From the NCBI GenBank assembly GCA_041678045.1, contig JBAYOV010000064.1, positions 1 through 18,742 of the forward strand: DNA of 18,742 bases, written 5' to 3'. Shown one piece after another: positions 6,472-15,600 of this stretch. Under the pieces are notes generated by a model. It worked only from the letters and a program-made list of their open reading frames with translations, ran no database searches and was not told where the DNA came from. Within the stretch, counting starts at the first letter, position 1. Each line of letters begins with the position of its first letter. Source of the DNA: UBA2357 sp041678045 (GTDB taxonomy: Bacteria; Pseudomonadota; Gammaproteobacteria; Burkholderiales; Rhodocyclaceae). A program made the translations under genes and the position numbers.

Positions 6472-7632
6472 ATGAGTAGTACACAAACCACTGAAACCCC
6501 ATTCAAACCGAAGAAATCCGTCTCGCTGTCGGGGGTCACCGCCGGAAACACCGCCTTGTGCACCGTCGGCAAGACCGGCAACGACCTGCACTACCGCGGC
6601 TACGACATCCTCGACCTGGCCGAGCGTTGCGAATTCGAGGAGGTGGCCCATCTGCTGGTGCATGGCAAGCTACCCAACAAGGCCGAGCTGCGCGCCTACA
6701 AGACCCGTCTGAAGTCGATGCGCGGCCTGCCCGCCAGCGTCAAGGAGGCGCTGGAGCGCCTGCCGGCTTCCGCGCATCCGATGGACGTGATGCGTACCGG
6801 TGTGTCGGCGCTGGGCTGTGTGCTGCCGGAAAAGGATGATCACAACATCCCTGGTGCGCGCGACATCGCCGACCGCCTGATGGCCTCGCTCGGCTCGATG
6901 CTGCTGTACTGGTATCACTGGTCCACCAAGGGCCAGCGCATCGAGGTGGAAACGGACGACGACTCCATCGGCGGCCACTTCCTGCACCTGCTGCACGGCG
7001 AAAAACCCGCCGAAACCTGGGTGCGGGCGATGCATACCTCGCTCAACCTGTACGCCGAGCACGAGTTCAACGCCTCCACCTTTACCGCGCGGGTGATCGC
7101 CGGCACCGGCAGCGATGTGTATTCGGCCATCGCCGGCGCCATTGGCGCCCTGCGCGGACCCAAGCATGGCGGTGCCAATGAGGTCGCCTTCGAGATCCAG
7201 AAGCGCTACGACACTCCGGACGAGGCGGAAGCCGACATCCGCCGCCGCGTTGAGGCCAAGGAGGTGGTGATCGGCTTCGGGCATCCGGTGTATACGGTGA
7301 GCGACCCGCGCAACGTGGTCATCAAGGATGTCGCCAGGCGCCTGTCCGACGAAGCGGGTTCGACCAAGATGTACGACATCGCCGAGCGCCTGGAGAAGGT
7401 CATGTGGGAGGTCAAGAAGATGTTCCCCAACCTCGACTGGTTCAGCGCAGTGAGTTATCACATGATGGGCGTGCCCACCGCGATGTTCACCCCGCTATTC
7501 GTCATTGCGCGCACCAGCGGTTGGGCGGCGCACATCATCGAGCAGCGCATCGACAACAAGATCATCCGTCCGAGCGCCAATTACGTTGGTCCGGACGATC
7601 TGGCCTTCGTGCCGATCGACGAGCGCCATTGA
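6472..7632 (+). CDS. prpC: 2-methylcitrate synthase
   Basis: PrpC condenses propionyl-CoA with oxaloacetate to 2-methylcitrate, the entry step of the methylcitrate cycle (cytoplasm). The 386-aa protein is in the citrate-synthase family at the normal short PrpC length. The catalytic triad is visible as H232 in PKHGGANE, H271 in GFGHPVY and D322 in NLDWFSA. The conserved segments GYDILDLA and MGVPTAMFTPLFVIARTSGW are present, and the latter is typical of PrpC rather than GltA. The ATG at 6472 is chosen because GGAG at 6462-6465 is well placed and the protein then begins just before the conserved SVSLSGVTAGNTALCTVG; the frame extends upstream only through the promoter. It is the first gene of the operon, facing the ScfR/PrpR-type regulator across 170 bp. 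Confidence 0.95.
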   Translation: MSSTQTTETPFKPKKSVSLSGVTAGNTALCTVGKTGNDLHYRGYDILDLAERCEFEEVAHLLVHGKLPNKAELRAYKTRLKSMRGLPASVKEALERLPASAHPMDVMRTGVSALGCVLPEKDDHNIPGARDIADRLMASLGSMLLYWYHWSTKGQRIEVETDDDSIGGHFLHLLHGEKPAETWVRAMHTSLNLYAEHEFNASTFTARVIAGTGSDVYSAIAGAIGALRGPKHGGANEVAFEIQKRYDTPDEAEADIRRRVEAKEVVIGFGHPVYTVSDPRNVVIKDVARRLSDEAGSTKMYDIAERLEKVMWEVKKMFPNLDWFSAVSYHMMGVPTAMFTPLFVIARTSGWAAHIIEQRIDNKIIRPSANYVGPDDLAFVPIDERH

Positions 7633-7639
7633 GCGCCGG

Positions 7640-7677
7640 GGCGGCCGTGGGCGCCTCCCCCCGGAACCACGGCCGCC
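7640..7677 (+). repeat. Strong 11-bp hairpin between prpC and acnD
   Basis: GGCGGCCGTGG (7640-7650) and CCACGGCCGCC (7667-7677) are perfect complements around a 16-nt loop, starting 8 nt after the prpC stop codon. T6 follows only at 7694-7699, 16 nt past the stem, so it is not a standard intrinsic terminator. A processing or mRNA-stabilising structure that sets prpC expression apart from the downstream genes, or partial termination, is more likely. Confidence 0.55.
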
Positions 7678-7723
7678 GCGTCTCTCAGGCCCATTTTTTC
7701 TGCTACCCATTGTCTGTCATCCC

Positions 7724-10345
7724 ATGAATACAGCTTATCGCAAACCCCTGCCCGGTACTGCCCTCGATTACTTCGATGCGCGTGAAGCAGTCGACGCAAT
7801 CCAGTCCGGCGCTTGGGAAGGGCTGCCCTATACCGCACGCATCCACGCCGAGAACATCGTTCGAAAGGCTGATCCGGCCATCATCGAAACCTGTCTTTTG
7901 CAACTGATCGAGCGCAAGCGCGAGATTGACTTTCCTTGGTTCCCGGTGCGCGTGGTCTGCCATGACATTCTCGGCCAGACCGCACTGGTGGACCTGGCGG
8001 GTTTGCGCGATGCCATTGCTTCGGCGGGCGGTGACCCGGCGGCGGTCAACCCGGTCGTGCCGGTACAACTGATTGTGGACCACTCACTGGCTGTGGAGTG
8101 TGGGGGCTATGATCCCGATGCCTTGCGCAAGAACCGCGAGATCGAGGAACGCCGTAACGAAGACCGCTTCCACTTCATCGAGTGGTCGAAGAAGGCTTTT
8201 GCCAATGTGGATGTGATTCCGGCAGGCAACGGCATCATGCATCAGATCAATCTGGAGAAAATGTCGCCCGTGGTGTACGTGCAAGACGGTGTGGCCTTTC
8301 CCGATACCTGTGTGGGCACTGACAGCCATACACCGCACGTCGATGCATTGGGTGTGATCGCCGTCGGCGTCGGCGGGCTGGAAGCCGAGAATGTGATGCT
8401 GGGTCGTGCGTCGTGGATGCGCTTGCCCGACATCGTCGGTGTCAGGCTGACCGGCAAGCGCCAGCCCGGCATCACCGCCACCGACATTGCGCTGGCGCTG
8501 ACCGAATTCCTGCGCAAGGCGAAAGTCGTGGGCGCGTACATCGAATTCTTTGGGGAAGGTGCAGACAGCCTGTCGATCGGCGACCGGGCCACCGTTTCCA
8601 ACATGTGCCCTGAATACGGCGCCACGGCTGCGCTGTTTTTTATCGACGAGCAGACGATCGACTATCTCAAGCTGACCGGCCGCAGCCCTGAGCAGGTCGC
8701 CCTGGTGGAAACCTATGCCAGGCAGGCGGGCATCTGGAGCAGCAGCTTGCAGACTGCGCAGTACCAGCGTGTCCTGACGTTCGACCTGTCTACGGTGGTG
8801 CGCAACATGGCGGGTCCGTCGAACCCGCACCGCCGCCTGCCGGTGGTGGCGCTGCAGGAGTGCGGCATTGCCGACCCCGTCAAGCTGGCTGCTGGCAAGG
8901 AGGAGGAGACCAGGGGATTGATGCCTGACGGCGCCGTAATCATCGCCGCCATTACCTCCTGCACCAACACCAGCAACCCGCGCAACGTGATTGCCGCCGC
9001 GTTATTGGCGCGCAATGCCAACACGCTGGGTCTCGTGCGCAAACCCTGGGTCAAGTCTTCGCTCGCTCCCGGCTCGAAGGTCGTCGAACTGTATCTGAAG
9101 GAGGCCGGGCTGCTGGGCGAACTGGAGAAGCTTGGCTTTGGCATCGTCGCCTTTGCCTGCACCACCTGTAACGGCATGAGCGGTGCGCTGGACCCGAAGA
9201 TCCAGCAGGAGATCATCGATCGCGACCTCTACACCACTGCGGTGCTGTCTGGCAACCGCAACTTCGACGGCCGCATTCATCCGTATGCCAAGCAGGCTTT
9301 CCTCGCCAGTCCGCCGCTGGTGGTGGCCTACGCCATCGCCGGCACCATCCGCTTCGACATTGAGCAGGACGTGCTTGGGGTGGTTGATGGAAAAGAAATC
9401 CGTCTGAAGGATATCTGGCCGAGTGACGCTGAAATCGATGCGATTGTCGCTCAGGCCGTCAAACCCGAGCAGTTCCGTGCCGTGTATGAGCCGATGTTTG
9501 CAATTCGTAGCGACGACGGCGAGCAGGTTTCGCCTCAGTATGACTGGCGTCCACTGTCAACCTACATCCGCCGCCCGCCCTACTGGGATACCGAGGGTGT
9601 TGGTGCGCTGGCGGCCAATCCGCGTACGCTGAAGGGCATGCGTCCGCTCGCCATCCTGCCGGACAACATCACCACCGACCACCTGTCGCCGTCCAACGCC
9701 ATCCTGCCGGATTCGGCAGCGGGCGAGTATCTGGCAAAGATGGGCCTGCCCGAGGAAGACTTCAACGCCTACGCCACCCACCGGGGCGACCACCTCACCG
9801 CAATGCGTGCCACCTTCGCCAATCCGCAGTTGATCAATGAAATGGTCGTGGTCGACGGGCAACTCAAGCGCGGCTCGCTGGCCCGCGTCGAACCGGAAGG
9901 CCAGGTCATGCGCATGTGGGAGGCGATCGAGACCTACCTGAACCGTCGCCAGCCACTGATCATCATCGCCGGCGCCGACTACGGCCAGGGCTCCAGCCGT
10001 GACTGGGCCGCCAAGGGCGTGCGCCTGGCCGGTGTGGAGACAGTGGTGGTCGAAGGCTTCGAACGCATCCATCGCACCAACCTGATCGGCATGGGCGTGC
10101 TGCCGCTGGAGTTCAAGCCCGGCACCACGCGCAAGACGCTGGGGCTCGACGGTACCGAAACCTATGACGTGACCGGCCAGCGCCGGCCGCGTGCCGACCT
10201 CACGCTGATCATCCACCGCCGCAACGGTGAGACCATCGAGGTGCCGGTGACCAGCCGCCTGGACTCTGACGAGGACGTGCTGGTGTACGAGGCCGGTGGC
10301 GTGCTGCAGCGCTTTGCCATGGATTTTTTGGAAGAAAAGGCTTGA
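7724..10345 (+). CDS. acnD: Fe/S-dependent 2-methylcitrate dehydratase AcnD
   Basis: This 873-aa member of the aconitase superfamily has full AcnD length. It dehydrates 2-methylcitrate to 2-methylaconitate and needs PrpF to feed the cycle. The 4Fe-4S ligands are visible as C413 (ITSCTNTSNP) and C479 and C482 (FACTTCNG). The swivel-domain motif QGSSRDWAAKG is also present. The N-terminus MNTAYRKPLPGTALDYFDAR is characteristic of AcnD, which fixes the start at the ATG at 7724 even though no clear Shine-Dalgarno precedes it. The open frame extends back into prpC only by chance. It lies 91 bp after prpC and 33 bp before prpF. AcnD-PrpF replaces PrpD in many beta- and gammaproteobacteria. Confidence 0.95.
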   Translation: MNTAYRKPLPGTALDYFDAREAVDAIQSGAWEGLPYTARIHAENIVRKADPAIIETCLLQLIERKREIDFPWFPVRVVCHDILGQTALVDLAGLRDAIASAGGDPAAVNPVVPVQLIVDHSLAVECGGYDPDALRKNREIEERRNEDRFHFIEWSKKAFANVDVIPAGNGIMHQINLEKMSPVVYVQDGVAFPDTCVGTDSHTPHVDALGVIAVGVGGLEAENVMLGRASWMRLPDIVGVRLTGKRQPGITATDIALALTEFLRKAKVVGAYIEFFGEGADSLSIGDRATVSNMCPEYGATAALFFIDEQTIDYLKLTGRSPEQVALVETYARQAGIWSSSLQTAQYQRVLTFDLSTVVRNMAGPSNPHRRLPVVALQECGIADPVKLAAGKEEETRGLMPDGAVIIAAITSCTNTSNPRNVIAAALLARNANTLGLVRKPWVKSSLAPGSKVVELYLKEAGLLGELEKLGFGIVAFACTTCNGMSGALDPKIQQEIIDRDLYTTAVLSGNRNFDGRIHPYAKQAFLASPPLVVAYAIAGTIRFDIEQDVLGVVDGKEIRLKDIWPSDAEIDAIVAQAVKPEQFRAVYEPMFAIRSDDGEQVSPQYDWRPLSTYIRRPPYWDTEGVGALAANPRTLKGMRPLAILPDNITTDHLSPSNAILPDSAAGEYLAKMGLPEEDFNAYATHRGDHLTAMRATFANPQLINEMVVVDGQLKRGSLARVEPEGQVMRMWEAIETYLNRRQPLIIIAGADYGQGSSRDWAAKGVRLAGVETVVVEGFERIHRTNLIGMGVLPLEFKPGTTRKTLGLDGTETYDVTGQRRPRADLTLIIHRRNGETIEVPVTSRLDSDEDVLVYEAGGVLQRFAMDFLEEKA

Positions 10346-10378
10346 GGCCGGATACCGCAACCACAGGACGACACTTCG

Positions 10379-11578
10379 ATGACGCATCCCCCACAAACCA
10401 GAATCCCCGCCACCTACATGCGTGGCGGCACCAGCAAGGGCGTGTTCTTCCGCCTCGAAGACCTGCCCGAGCGCTGCCGGGTGCCCGGTGAGGCGCGCGA
10501 CCGCTTGTTCCAGCGCGTCATCGGCAGCCCGGACCCCTATGCCGCGCATATCGACGGCATGGGCGGGGCGACCTCGAGCACCAGCAAATGCGTGATCCTG
10601 TCGAAGAGCTGCCGGCCGGACCATGATGTGGATTATCTCTACGGTCAGGTGTCCATCGACAAGCCTTTCGTCGACTGGTCGGGCAACTGCGGCAACCTGT
10701 CGACCGCCGCGGGTGCTTTCGCCATCCATGCGGGGCTGGTCGATCCATCGCGGGTGCCGGAAAACGGCGTGTGTGCAGTGCGTATCTGGCAGGCCAACAT
10801 CGGCAAGACCATCGTCGCGCACGTGCCCGTCACCCACGGCCAGGTGCAGGAGACCGGCGACTTCGAGCTCGACGGCGTGACCTTTCCGGCGGCCGAGATC
10901 GTGCTCGAGTTTCTCGACCCGTCCGACGAGGGGGAGGCGGGCAGTGCGCTGTTCCCCACTGGCAATCTGGTCGACGACCTCGCCGTGCCGGAAGGCGTGG
11001 TCAAGGGCGGGGTGCTCAAGGCCACGATGATCAGCGCCGGCATCCCGACGGTGTTCGTCAACGCTGCAGACATCGGCTACACCGGCACCGAGTTGCGCGA
11101 GCACATCAACGGCGACGCACAGGCGCTGGCACGCTTTGAACAGATCCGCGTCGCCGCCGCGCTGCGCATGGGCCTGATCGCCAAACCCGAGGACGCCGCC
11201 ACCCGCCAGCACACCCCCAAGATCGCCTTCGTCGCTCCGCCCAGGGCTTACGCGGCGTCCAGCGGCAGGATGGTCGCCGCCGGCGACATCGATCTGCTGG
11301 TGCGTGCGTTGTCGATGGGCAAGTTGCATCACGCCATGATGGGCACTGCGGCAGTCGCCATCGGCACCGCCGCAGCCATTCCCGGCACGCTGGTCAACCT
11401 CGCAGCAGGGGGCGGCGAGCGCAACGCGGTGCGCTTCGGTCACCCCTCCGGCACCCTGCGCGTCGGCGCCGAGGCACGGCGGGTCGACGGTCGATGGGTG
11501 GTTACCAAGGCCATCATGTCGCGCTCGGCCCGCATCCTCATGGAAGGCTGGGTACGCGTGCCCGGCGACGCCTTTTGA
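10379..11578 (+). CDS. prpF: 2-methylaconitate cis-trans isomerase PrpF
   Basis: This 399-aa protein has the diaminopimelate-epimerase-like PrpF fold. It isomerises the 2-methylaconitate made by AcnD so that an aconitase can hydrate it to 2-methylisocitrate. MRGGTSKGVFF (14-24), GMGGATSSTSKCV (60-72) and SGNCGNLSTAAGAF (from 101) are hallmark segments. K70 and C104 sit where the studied active-site lysine and cysteine lie in the family. The length is usual. The ATG at 10379 is preceded by AGGA at 10365-10368, and the gene is 33 bp downstream of acnD, so it is cotranscribed. The following hydratase step needs AcnB/AcnA, which is not in this window. Confidence 0.94.
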   Translation: MTHPPQTRIPATYMRGGTSKGVFFRLEDLPERCRVPGEARDRLFQRVIGSPDPYAAHIDGMGGATSSTSKCVILSKSCRPDHDVDYLYGQVSIDKPFVDWSGNCGNLSTAAGAFAIHAGLVDPSRVPENGVCAVRIWQANIGKTIVAHVPVTHGQVQETGDFELDGVTFPAAEIVLEFLDPSDEGEAGSALFPTGNLVDDLAVPEGVVKGGVLKATMISAGIPTVFVNAADIGYTGTELREHINGDAQALARFEQIRVAAALRMGLIAKPEDAATRQHTPKIAFVAPPRAYAASSGRMVAAGDIDLLVRALSMGKLHHAMMGTAAVAIGTAAAIPGTLVNLAAGGGERNAVRFGHPSGTLRVGAEARRVDGRWVVTKAIMSRSARILMEGWVRVPGDAF

Positions 11579-11668
11579 TTTCTGGTCGACCGTTCGGACT
11601 CAAGCTGTCTGCCGACTCAGGGTGAACTGACCCGAACCAACTCGAACAAATTTTCCCCAGGAGACCCC

Positions 11669-12529
11669 ATGTCCACTCGCAAGCAACTGAAAACCCTCGT
11701 CGAAGCCCGTCGCGGCGTGATCGTCCCGGGCGCCTTCAACGCGCTGTCGGCCAAGGTCGTGGCCGACCTCGGCTTCGAGGCGCTCTATGTCACCGGCGCT
11801 GGCGTCACCAACATGTGGTTCGGCATGCCTGACCAGGGCTTCATGGGTCTGGCCGAGATTGCCGACCACACCGCGCGCATCCGCGACGCAGTGGAGGTGC
11901 CGCTGATCGTCGATGCCGACACCGGCTTCGGTAACGCGGTGAACGTCCATCACACCGTGCGCACGCTCGAGCGCGCCGGTGCCGACTGCATCCAGCTCGA
12001 AGACCAGGTCATGCCCAAGCGCTGCGGCCACTTCAGCGGCAAGGACGTGATCGGCACCGAAGAGGCGGTCGCCAAGATCAAGGCCGCCGCCGACGCCCGC
12101 CGCGACCCCGACCTGCTCATCATGGCCCGCACCGACGCCGCCGCCGTGCACGGCTTCGAGGCGGCTGTCGAGCGTGCGCAGAAGTTTGCCGAAGCCGGCG
12201 CCGACATTCTGTTCGTCGAAGCCGTGACCAGGGAAGAGGAGGTTCGCGCGTTGCCGCAACGCCTCGCCAAGCCGCAGCTGATGAACATGGTCATCGGTGG
12301 CAAGACGCCGATCTTCAACGCCACCGAACTGGGCGAGCTCGGCTTCGGCATCGTGCTGTACGCCAACGCCGCGCTGCAGGGCGCGGTGATGGGCATGCAG
12401 AAGGCGCTCACGGTGCTGCGTGACCAAAAGGAGGTCAAGGAGTCCAGCGGCCTGGTCACCCCCTTCGCCGAACGCCAGCGCCTGGTCGGCAAGGACCACT
12501 GGGATGCGCTGGAGCAGCGCTACCGCTGA
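11669..12529 (+). CDS. prpB: Methylisocitrate lyase-like enzyme (isocitrate lyase/PEP mutase superfamily)
   Basis: By position this 286-aa protein should be methylisocitrate lyase, cleaving 2-methylisocitrate to pyruvate and succinate. The superfamily active site is intact: KRCGH at 117-121 with C119, the Mg-binding DADTG (82-86), ED at 111-112 and the ARTDA segment. An excellent AGGAG precedes the ATG at 11669. The sequence is, however, unlike classical proteobacterial PrpB: VTGAGVTNMWFGMPDQGFMG replaces the usual SGGGVAANSLGLPDLG, HFSGK follows KRCG where PrpB has HRPGK, and the C-terminal half differs. It could be a divergent methylisocitrate lyase, or a 2,3-dimethylmalate-lyase-like or related 2-hydroxyacid lyase. 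Operon context favours the first. The position after prpF, rather than before prpC, is also unusual. Confidence 0.8.
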   Translation: MSTRKQLKTLVEARRGVIVPGAFNALSAKVVADLGFEALYVTGAGVTNMWFGMPDQGFMGLAEIADHTARIRDAVEVPLIVDADTGFGNAVNVHHTVRTLERAGADCIQLEDQVMPKRCGHFSGKDVIGTEEAVAKIKAAADARRDPDLLIMARTDAAAVHGFEAAVERAQKFAEAGADILFVEAVTREEEVRALPQRLAKPQLMNMVIGGKTPIFNATELGELGFGIVLYANAALQGAVMGMQKALTVLRDQKEVKESSGLVTPFAERQRLVGKDHWDALEQRYR

Positions 12530-12535
12530 GAACGC

Positions 12536-12608
12536 AGGGCGCGAGGATCCGATGCGCCCTGGTCTGGTCATCGAGATTTGACCCCCTTTCCCTGCCGCCA
12601 TTGGGCGG
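12536..12608 (+). repeat. Two hairpins in the prpB-pyc spacer
   Basis: AGGGCGC (12536-12542) pairs with GCGCCCT (12554-12560), and CCGCC (12595-12599) pairs with GGCGG (12604-12608) around ATTG. Neither is followed by a T-run. The 115-bp spacer is the largest in the operon, so partial termination or processing here is possible; I see no convincing promoter for the pyruvate carboxylase gene. Confidence 0.35.
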
Positions 12609-12644
12609 CGGGTGGGCGCGTTTGCGCCGCTACAGGCCCGAGAT

Positions 12645-15600
12645 ATGAGCAAGATAAGAAAACTGCTGGTTGCCAACCGCAGCGAGATTGCCATCCGTGT
12701 GATGCGCGCCGCTGCTGAGCTGGGTATCCCAACGGTTGCCATCTACGCACGCGAAGACCGCTTTGCGCTGCACCGCTTCAAGGCCGATGAGAGCTACCTC
12801 GTCGGCGCCGGCAAGACACCGATCCAGGCCTATCTGGACATCGACGACATCCTGCGCATCGCGCTTGCGGCGGGCGTCGATGCCATCCACCCAGGCTACG
12901 GTTTTCTCTCCGAGAACCCCGACTTCGCCGAGGCCTGCGTCGCGGCAGGCATTGCCTTCATCGGCCCCTCGCCTGCGGTCATGCGCACGCTGGGCAACAA
13001 GGTGGCAGCCCGCACTGCCGCCATTGCCGCCGACGTGCCGGTGATTCCGGCCACCGGCGCGCTGCCCGATGACATCGATGCGGTGAAGGCGCAAGCCGCC
13101 GCAATCGGCTATCCGCTGATGCTCAAGGCGAGCTGGGGTGGGGGCGGGCGCGGCATGCGTGCCATCGACCACGAAGACGAGCTGGCCGCTGCGGTTGCCG
13201 CCGCGCGACGTGAAGCGAAAGCTGCCTTCGGCAATGACGAGGTCTATCTCGAAAAGCGTATCGTGCGCGCCCGCCACGTCGAAGTACAGGTGCTGGGCGA
13301 CACCCACGGCGAGCTCGTGCACCTGTTCGAGCGCGACTGCTCGGTGCAGCGGCGCAACCAGAAGGTGGTCGAGCGTGCGCCTGCGCCTTATCTGGATGAT
13401 GCCCGGCGTGCCGAGCTGTGTGAGGCCGCGCTGCGCCTGTGCCGTTCGGTGGGCTACACCCACGCGGGGACGGTGGAGTTCCTGTTCGATGCGGACAGCG
13501 GGCGCTTCTATTTCATCGAGGTCAACCCGCGCATTCAGGTCGAGCACACCGTCACCGAGGAAGTCACCGGCATCGATATCGTCAAGGCACAGATCCGCAT
13601 CCAGGAAGGCGAGCGCATTGGCGATGCGGCCTCCGGCGTGCCGGCGCAGGGCGACATCCGCCTCAACGGCCATGCGCTGCAATGCCGCGTCACCACCGAG
13701 GACCCTGACAAGGGCTTCGCGCCCGACTATGGCAAGCTCGCAGCCTATCGCAGCGCAGCAGGCTTCGGTATCCGCCTCGATGCCGGTACTGCGTATACCG
13801 GCGCGGTGATCACGCCTTACTACGACTCGCTGCTGGTCAAGGTCACCGCCTGGGGGCGCGACCCCGACGAGGCGGCTCAGCGCATGGATCGCGCGCTGCG
13901 CGAATTCCGCATCCGCGGGGTAAGCACCAACCTGGCGTTCCTGGAGAACGTGGTCGGCCATCCCGCTTTCCGCGACGGGTCGTGTACCACCCGTTTCATC
14001 GATGACACGCCGGAGCTCTTTGCCACCGTGCCACGTCAGGACCGCGCCAGCCGCCTGCTCGAGTTCCTTGGCGAGGTGGCGGTCAACGGCAACCCGGAAA
14101 TGAAAGGCCGTATTCCGGCCCCGAGTGCCGGCCACGTCGTGCATGGCGACACCCGCACCCTCTGGCCCGCTGTCAGCCCGGATGCGCCCGTTCCCGTCGG
14201 CAGTCGTGATCGGCTGCGCGAGCTCGGCCCCAGGGGCTTCGCCGCGTGGATGCGCGCGCAGCAGGGGGTGCTGCTCACCGATACCACGATGCGTGACGCC
14301 CATCAATCGCTGTTCGCCACCCGTATGCGCACCGCCGACATGCTGCCGGTGGCGACACACTATGCGCGCGAGCTTCCCGGCCTGCTGTCGCTCGAATGCT
14401 GGGGCGGGGCGACCTTCGACGTGGCGATGCGCTTTCTCAAGGAAGACCCCTGGCAGCGTCTGGCGCAGCTGCGCGAGCGCGTGCCCAACATTCTCTTCCA
14501 GATGCTGCTGCGCGCCTCCAACGCGGTGGGCTACACGAACTACCCCGACAACGTGGTGCGCTTCTTCGTGCAGCGTGCCGCAGCGGGGGGTATCGACCTG
14601 TTCCGCGTCTTCGATTCGCTCAACAACCCGGGCAACATGCGCGTGGCGATGGACGCGGTCAACGAGGCCGGCGCGTTGTGCGAAGCCGCGCTGTGCTACA
14701 CCGGCGACGTATTCGATGCCCGGCGCGACAAGTATTCGCTGAAGTACTACGTCGATCTGGCCAGGCAGTTCGAGCGCGCCGGAGCCCACATCCTCGCCAT
14801 CAAGGACATGGCCGGCATCTGCCGCCCGCGTGCGGTGCGCGCGCTGGTCAAGGCACTGCGCGAAGAGACTGGCCTGCCGGTGCATTTCCACACCCATGAC
14901 ACCAGCGGGGCGTCGGCCGCCAGTGTGCTGGCTGCCATCGAGGCGGGTGTGGATGCGGTGGACGGTGCCATGGACGCGATGAGCGGACTCACCTCCCAGC
15001 CCTCGCTGGGTGCCATTGTCGCCGCCCTGGAGGGGAGCGAACGCGCACCCGCGCTTACTCTCGATGCGCTGCGCCCGTTCTCCCACTACTGGGAAGGCGT
15101 GCGCCGCCACTATGCGCCCTTCGAGGCCGACATGTGCGCCGGCACGGCAGACGTCTATCGCCACGAGATGCCCGGCGGGCAATACACCAACCTGCGGGAG
15201 CAGGCCCGCGCGATGGGGCTGGAGCACCGCTGGGAGGCCATCGCCCAGGCTTATGCCGACGTGAACCGGCTGTTCGGCGACATCGTCAAGGTCACCCCGA
15301 CCTCCAAGGTTGTCGGCGATATGGCGATCTTCATGGTCGCCAACGAACTCACCCCGGCCGACGTGCTCGACCCCGCGCACGAGATCGCCTTTCCCGAATC
15401 GGTGGTGCAACTGATGCGCGGCGAGCTCGGTCTGCCGCCGGACGGCTTTCCCGCCGACTTGCAGCGCAAGGTGCTCAAGGGCCAGCCGCCGCTCACCGAG
15501 CGACCCGGTGCGGTCCTGCCGCCGGCCGACTTCGAGGCCGAGCGCCAGCGCGCAGGCGAGGCCTGCGGGCGCGACATCGACGACAACGATCTCGCCTCCT

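Noticed and set aside
5429..6475. A 348-codon plus-strand open frame
   Set aside because: It is antisense to the ScfR-type regulator and runs through the operator region; no domain character.
7505..7723. Upstream extension of the acnD frame into prpC
   Set aside because: The AcnD family begins at MNTAYRKPLPG; the extension overlaps prpC in another frame and is chance.
9557..11443. A 628-codon minus-strand open frame
   Set aside because: It is antisense to acnD and prpF, both of which have full catalytic motifs; its protein is low-complexity and unrecognisable.
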